DNA from: CAZXBB01 sp964638815 | Lineage (GTDB): Bacteria > Planctomycetota > Phycisphaerae > Phycisphaerales > SM1A02 | DNA length: 6,928 nucleotides | Assembly (NCBI GenBank): GCA_964638815.1 | Contig: CAZXBB010000449.1 | Coordinates: forward strand, 1 to 6,928 | Direction: 5' to 3' | Part shown: positions 5,731 through 6,928 of the stretch, one piece after another | Position numbering within the stretch: the first letter of the stretch is position 1 | Layout: every line of letters begins with the position of its first letter | The notes under the pieces: generated by a model | Database searches by the model: none | Told to the model about the DNA's origin: nothing | Seen by the model: the letters and a program-made list of their open reading frames with translations, nothing else | Program-made: the position numbers and the translations under genes

Positions 5731-6348
5731 TTACCGCACGAGGTTTCCCAGCAGGCTCGCCAGGCTCGGATCCAGCCGCTCGAGCATCGCGAGCTCCTGG
5801 AGCGCCGCGAGCCTGTCGCGCTTGCCGATGTACGCGAGCCCCAGCTTGTAATGCGCATCGGCGTCGCCCGGCACGAGGCGGACGGCCTCGCTCAGCTCGG
5901 AGACGGCCTCGTCGATGCGACCTTCCTTGAGGTACGTTCGCCCGCGGAAGTAGTGCGTGCGACTGCGGCTGACGAGCAGGTTGCCGGCCGGCTCCTCCGG
6001 CTCCACGGTGCGCGTGACCGCGGCGCGCGCGGCCAGATCGCGGCGCGGGGCGGAGCGGCGGCGTTCCGTCGCGTGCGTGTCGGTCGCGTGCGTGTCGAAT
6101 AGCGCGACTTCCGCCGGCGGCGTCGCCGTGACGTCGATCGGCTGCGGCAGGTTGAACCCTCCGGCCGCCAGCGAGGTCGTCACGCCGGGCCCGACCATGA
6201 GCCACATCAGGCCGGCGATGAGGAGAACGCACACGCCGAGAACGAGCGTGACCGGGACCGTCCGCGCCGCCGGCGCGGGCGCGGGCGGCGCGACCGCGAC
6301 GGCGTTCGCGTCGGGCGTGACGATGTTGGACTGCGGATCGAAACGCAT
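5731..6348 (-). CDS. Membrane-anchored TPR protein
   Basis: A 205-aa protein with an N-terminal cytoplasmic stretch containing an Ala/Pro run (21-28), one transmembrane helix at about 31-52, a linker rich in Thr, Ala and Arg, and two C-terminal TPR-type repeats at about 131-163 (RTHYFRGRTYLKEGRIDEAV) and 164-197 (DAHYKLGLAYIGKRDRLAAL). The repeats probably face the periplasm and bind a partner, as TPR domains do. The linker holds a duplicated pentapeptide DTHAT (85-89 and 90-94), encoded by a perfect tandem 15-bp repeat. The ATG is preceded directly by GCAGG, too close for a normal ribosome site; no other ATG or GTG start is better. The 163-aa gene follows after 32 bp, so the two are probably one operon. 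A 142-bp gap with several hairpins lies upstream. No specific function is recognised. Confidence 0.88.
   Translation of the reverse strand: MRFDPQSNIVTPDANAVAVAPPAPAPAARTVPVTLVLGVCVLLIAGLMWLMVGPGVTTSLAAGGFNLPQPIDVTATPPAEVALFDTHATDTHATERRRSAPRRDLAARAAVTRTVEPEEPAGNLLVSRSRTHYFRGRTYLKEGRIDEAVSELSEAVRLVPGDADAHYKLGLAYIGKRDRLAALQELAMLERLDPSLASLLGNLVR
6068..6097. repeat. Perfect 15-bp tandem duplication in the membrane TPR gene
   Basis: GTCGCGTGCGTGTCG occurs at 6068-6082 and again directly at 6083-6097. Read on the minus strand it encodes DTHAT twice in the linker between the membrane helix and the TPR domain. The unit is a multiple of three, so gain or loss of copies would keep the frame. Confidence 0.9.
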
Positions 6349-6378
6349 CCTGCAACCGTACGAAACCGCCCTGCCCGC

Positions 6379-6431
6379 GACCGGAGTTGCCGGTCCGCCC
6401 CATCTCCCCGTCGGGGCGACCCTGCGGGTCG
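6379..6431. other. Cluster of three adjoining hairpins in the gap before the membrane TPR gene
   Basis: Three inverted repeats follow one another: GACCGG (6379-6384) / CCGGTC (6390-6395) with a 5-base loop; CGCCCC (6396-6401) / GGGGCG (6413-6418) with an 11-base loop that contains the alternative stem CCCC 6406-6409 / GGGG 6413-6416; and CGACCC (6417-6422) / GGGTCG (6426-6431) with loop TGC. The second and third overlap by two bases, so they compete. An 8-bp palindrome GAGCGCTC follows at 6443-6450. In the minus-strand transcript they lie between the stop of the nuclease-like gene and the TPR start. They could end the upstream transcript or structure the 5' leader. There is no T-run, and GC-rich DNA makes such stems common. 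Confidence 0.4.
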
Positions 6432-6490
6432 TGCGGCCTGGGGAGCGCTCGCACGCGCTATCCGGACCCGCGGACCGCCGCCGGCAATCG

Positions 6491-6928
6491 TCAGCCCGTG
6501 ACCGTCCGGCTCGCCGCCACCGCGATGTTCCTGAGCAGCCGCTGGCGGAACAGGTCCTTCGAAGGCTGCTCCGGCGCCCGGACCGTCACCCGGAGCAGCG
6601 GATCGCCGAAGAGGTCCGCGCGGGGATCGTCGTCCTTCATCGCCGACGCGGAGCACTCGAGCAGCCCCCAGCCCGGGGGCAGCTCGCGGCGCCGGATCAT
6701 CCCGCGCGGCGCGGCGATGTAGAGGCGGTCGGCGAGGGCATAGCGGGCGGTCATGCAGAACTTCGTCTCGCCGTGCAGCCGGCGGTCAATGCGACGCAGC
6801 CGCTTCAGCAGCTCGCGGTACGCGGGCAGGCGGCTGGCGGCGTAGTCCCACTCGTCGAGGTCCGGGAAGAGCGACGTCCCCTCGCGTCGCAGCTCCGGCT
6901 CCTCGACGCGGATGCGGTTCTCTTCGAA
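6491..6928 (-). CDS. C-terminal part of a possible PD-(D/E)XK (MmcB-like) nuclease-fold protein, 5' end beyond the window
   Basis: The frame is open from the right edge to TGA at 6491-6493, giving 145 visible residues; the start lies outside the window, although an internal ATG occurs at 6754. Visible residues 23-56 are Leu/Arg/Glu-rich and helical. The region from 62 to 92, RYALADRLYIAAPRGMI followed by ELPPGWGLLEC, closely follows the pattern (ADxxYxxxPxGLI...ELPxGWGLL) I associate with MmcB-like and related restriction-endonuclease-fold proteins, where it lies after the catalytic E-x-K strand. That catalytic part is not convincingly visible: GETKF at about 53-57 is an ExK string, but its spacing and context are not typical. 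The C-terminus (RQRLLRNIAVAAS) is helical. The coding call is firm; the family call is from memory and tentative. It ends 142 bp before the membrane TPR gene on the same strand. Confidence 0.6.
   Translation of the reverse strand, partial: FEENRIRVEEPELRREGTSLFPDLDEWDYAASRLPAYRELLKRLRRIDRRLHGETKFCMTARYALADRLYIAAPRGMIRRRELPPGWGLLECSASAMKDDDPRADLFGDPLLRVTVRAPEQPSKDLFRQRLLRNIAVAASRTVTG

Noticed and set aside
5699..6454. Upstream extension of the 163-aa gene frame to 415 codons.
   Set aside because: The extension overlaps the membrane TPR gene in another frame, is Arg/Ala/Gly-rich and low in hydrophobic structure, while a strong AGGGGAG site precedes the ATG at 5698.
1..6928. Mobile element, CRISPR array, toxin-antitoxin pair, tRNA or rRNA.
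   Set aside because: I found no transposase or integrase motifs, no regularly spaced repeats of 20 bases or more, no terminal inverted repeats, and no tRNA or rRNA signature.

Overview
This is a GC-rich bacterial window with strong G/C third-position bias and dense coding on both strands. The likeliest source is Planctomycetota (Phycisphaerae-like) or a similar environmental lineage. This rests on gene style: an N-terminal zinc ribbon of the form CxxCGEDCSxxPRTRDxxGRYFCxxC fused to a membrane anchor, an ABC exporter with a basic N-terminal extension, and weak or absent Shine-Dalgarno sequences at most starts. It is an inference, as no rRNA or marker gene is present. I see no tRNA, rRNA, CRISPR array, transposase or integrase.

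Layout. Positions 1-455 hold a poorly understood left flank. It has the 3' end of an unrecognised minus-strand reading frame (stop at 38-40), an AT-rich patch with a good minus-strand promoter match at 19-46, and a tract of 7-bp tandem repeats at 383-454. Positions 589-3624 carry two plus-strand genes, probably one operon: a complete type IV half-size ABC exporter (669 aa) and a zinc-ribbon, single-span membrane protein with a PsbP/DUF1795-like outer domain. They converge with a minus-strand block, with one base between the two stop codons. That block, read in its own direction from the right edge, has the C-terminal part of a protein resembling MmcB-like PD-(D/E)XK nucleases, a membrane-anchored TPR protein, a 163-aa unrecognised protein with the best ribosome binding site in the window, a YhbS-type GNAT acetyltransferase, and a TPR lipoprotein of a widespread uncharacterised family.

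How the genes may work together. The ABC exporter and zinc-ribbon protein look co-transcribed and are both membrane proteins. The membrane TPR protein and the 163-aa protein are 32 bp apart and probably co-translated, so they are the best candidates for a two-component unit of unknown role. Hairpin-rich gaps separate this pair from the nuclease-like gene upstream and the acetyltransferase downstream, so the minus-strand block is probably two or more transcription units. Nothing shows convincingly that the window is a defence island or another complete new system. The least explained items are the 163-aa protein, the hairpin cluster at 6379-6431, and the left flank.
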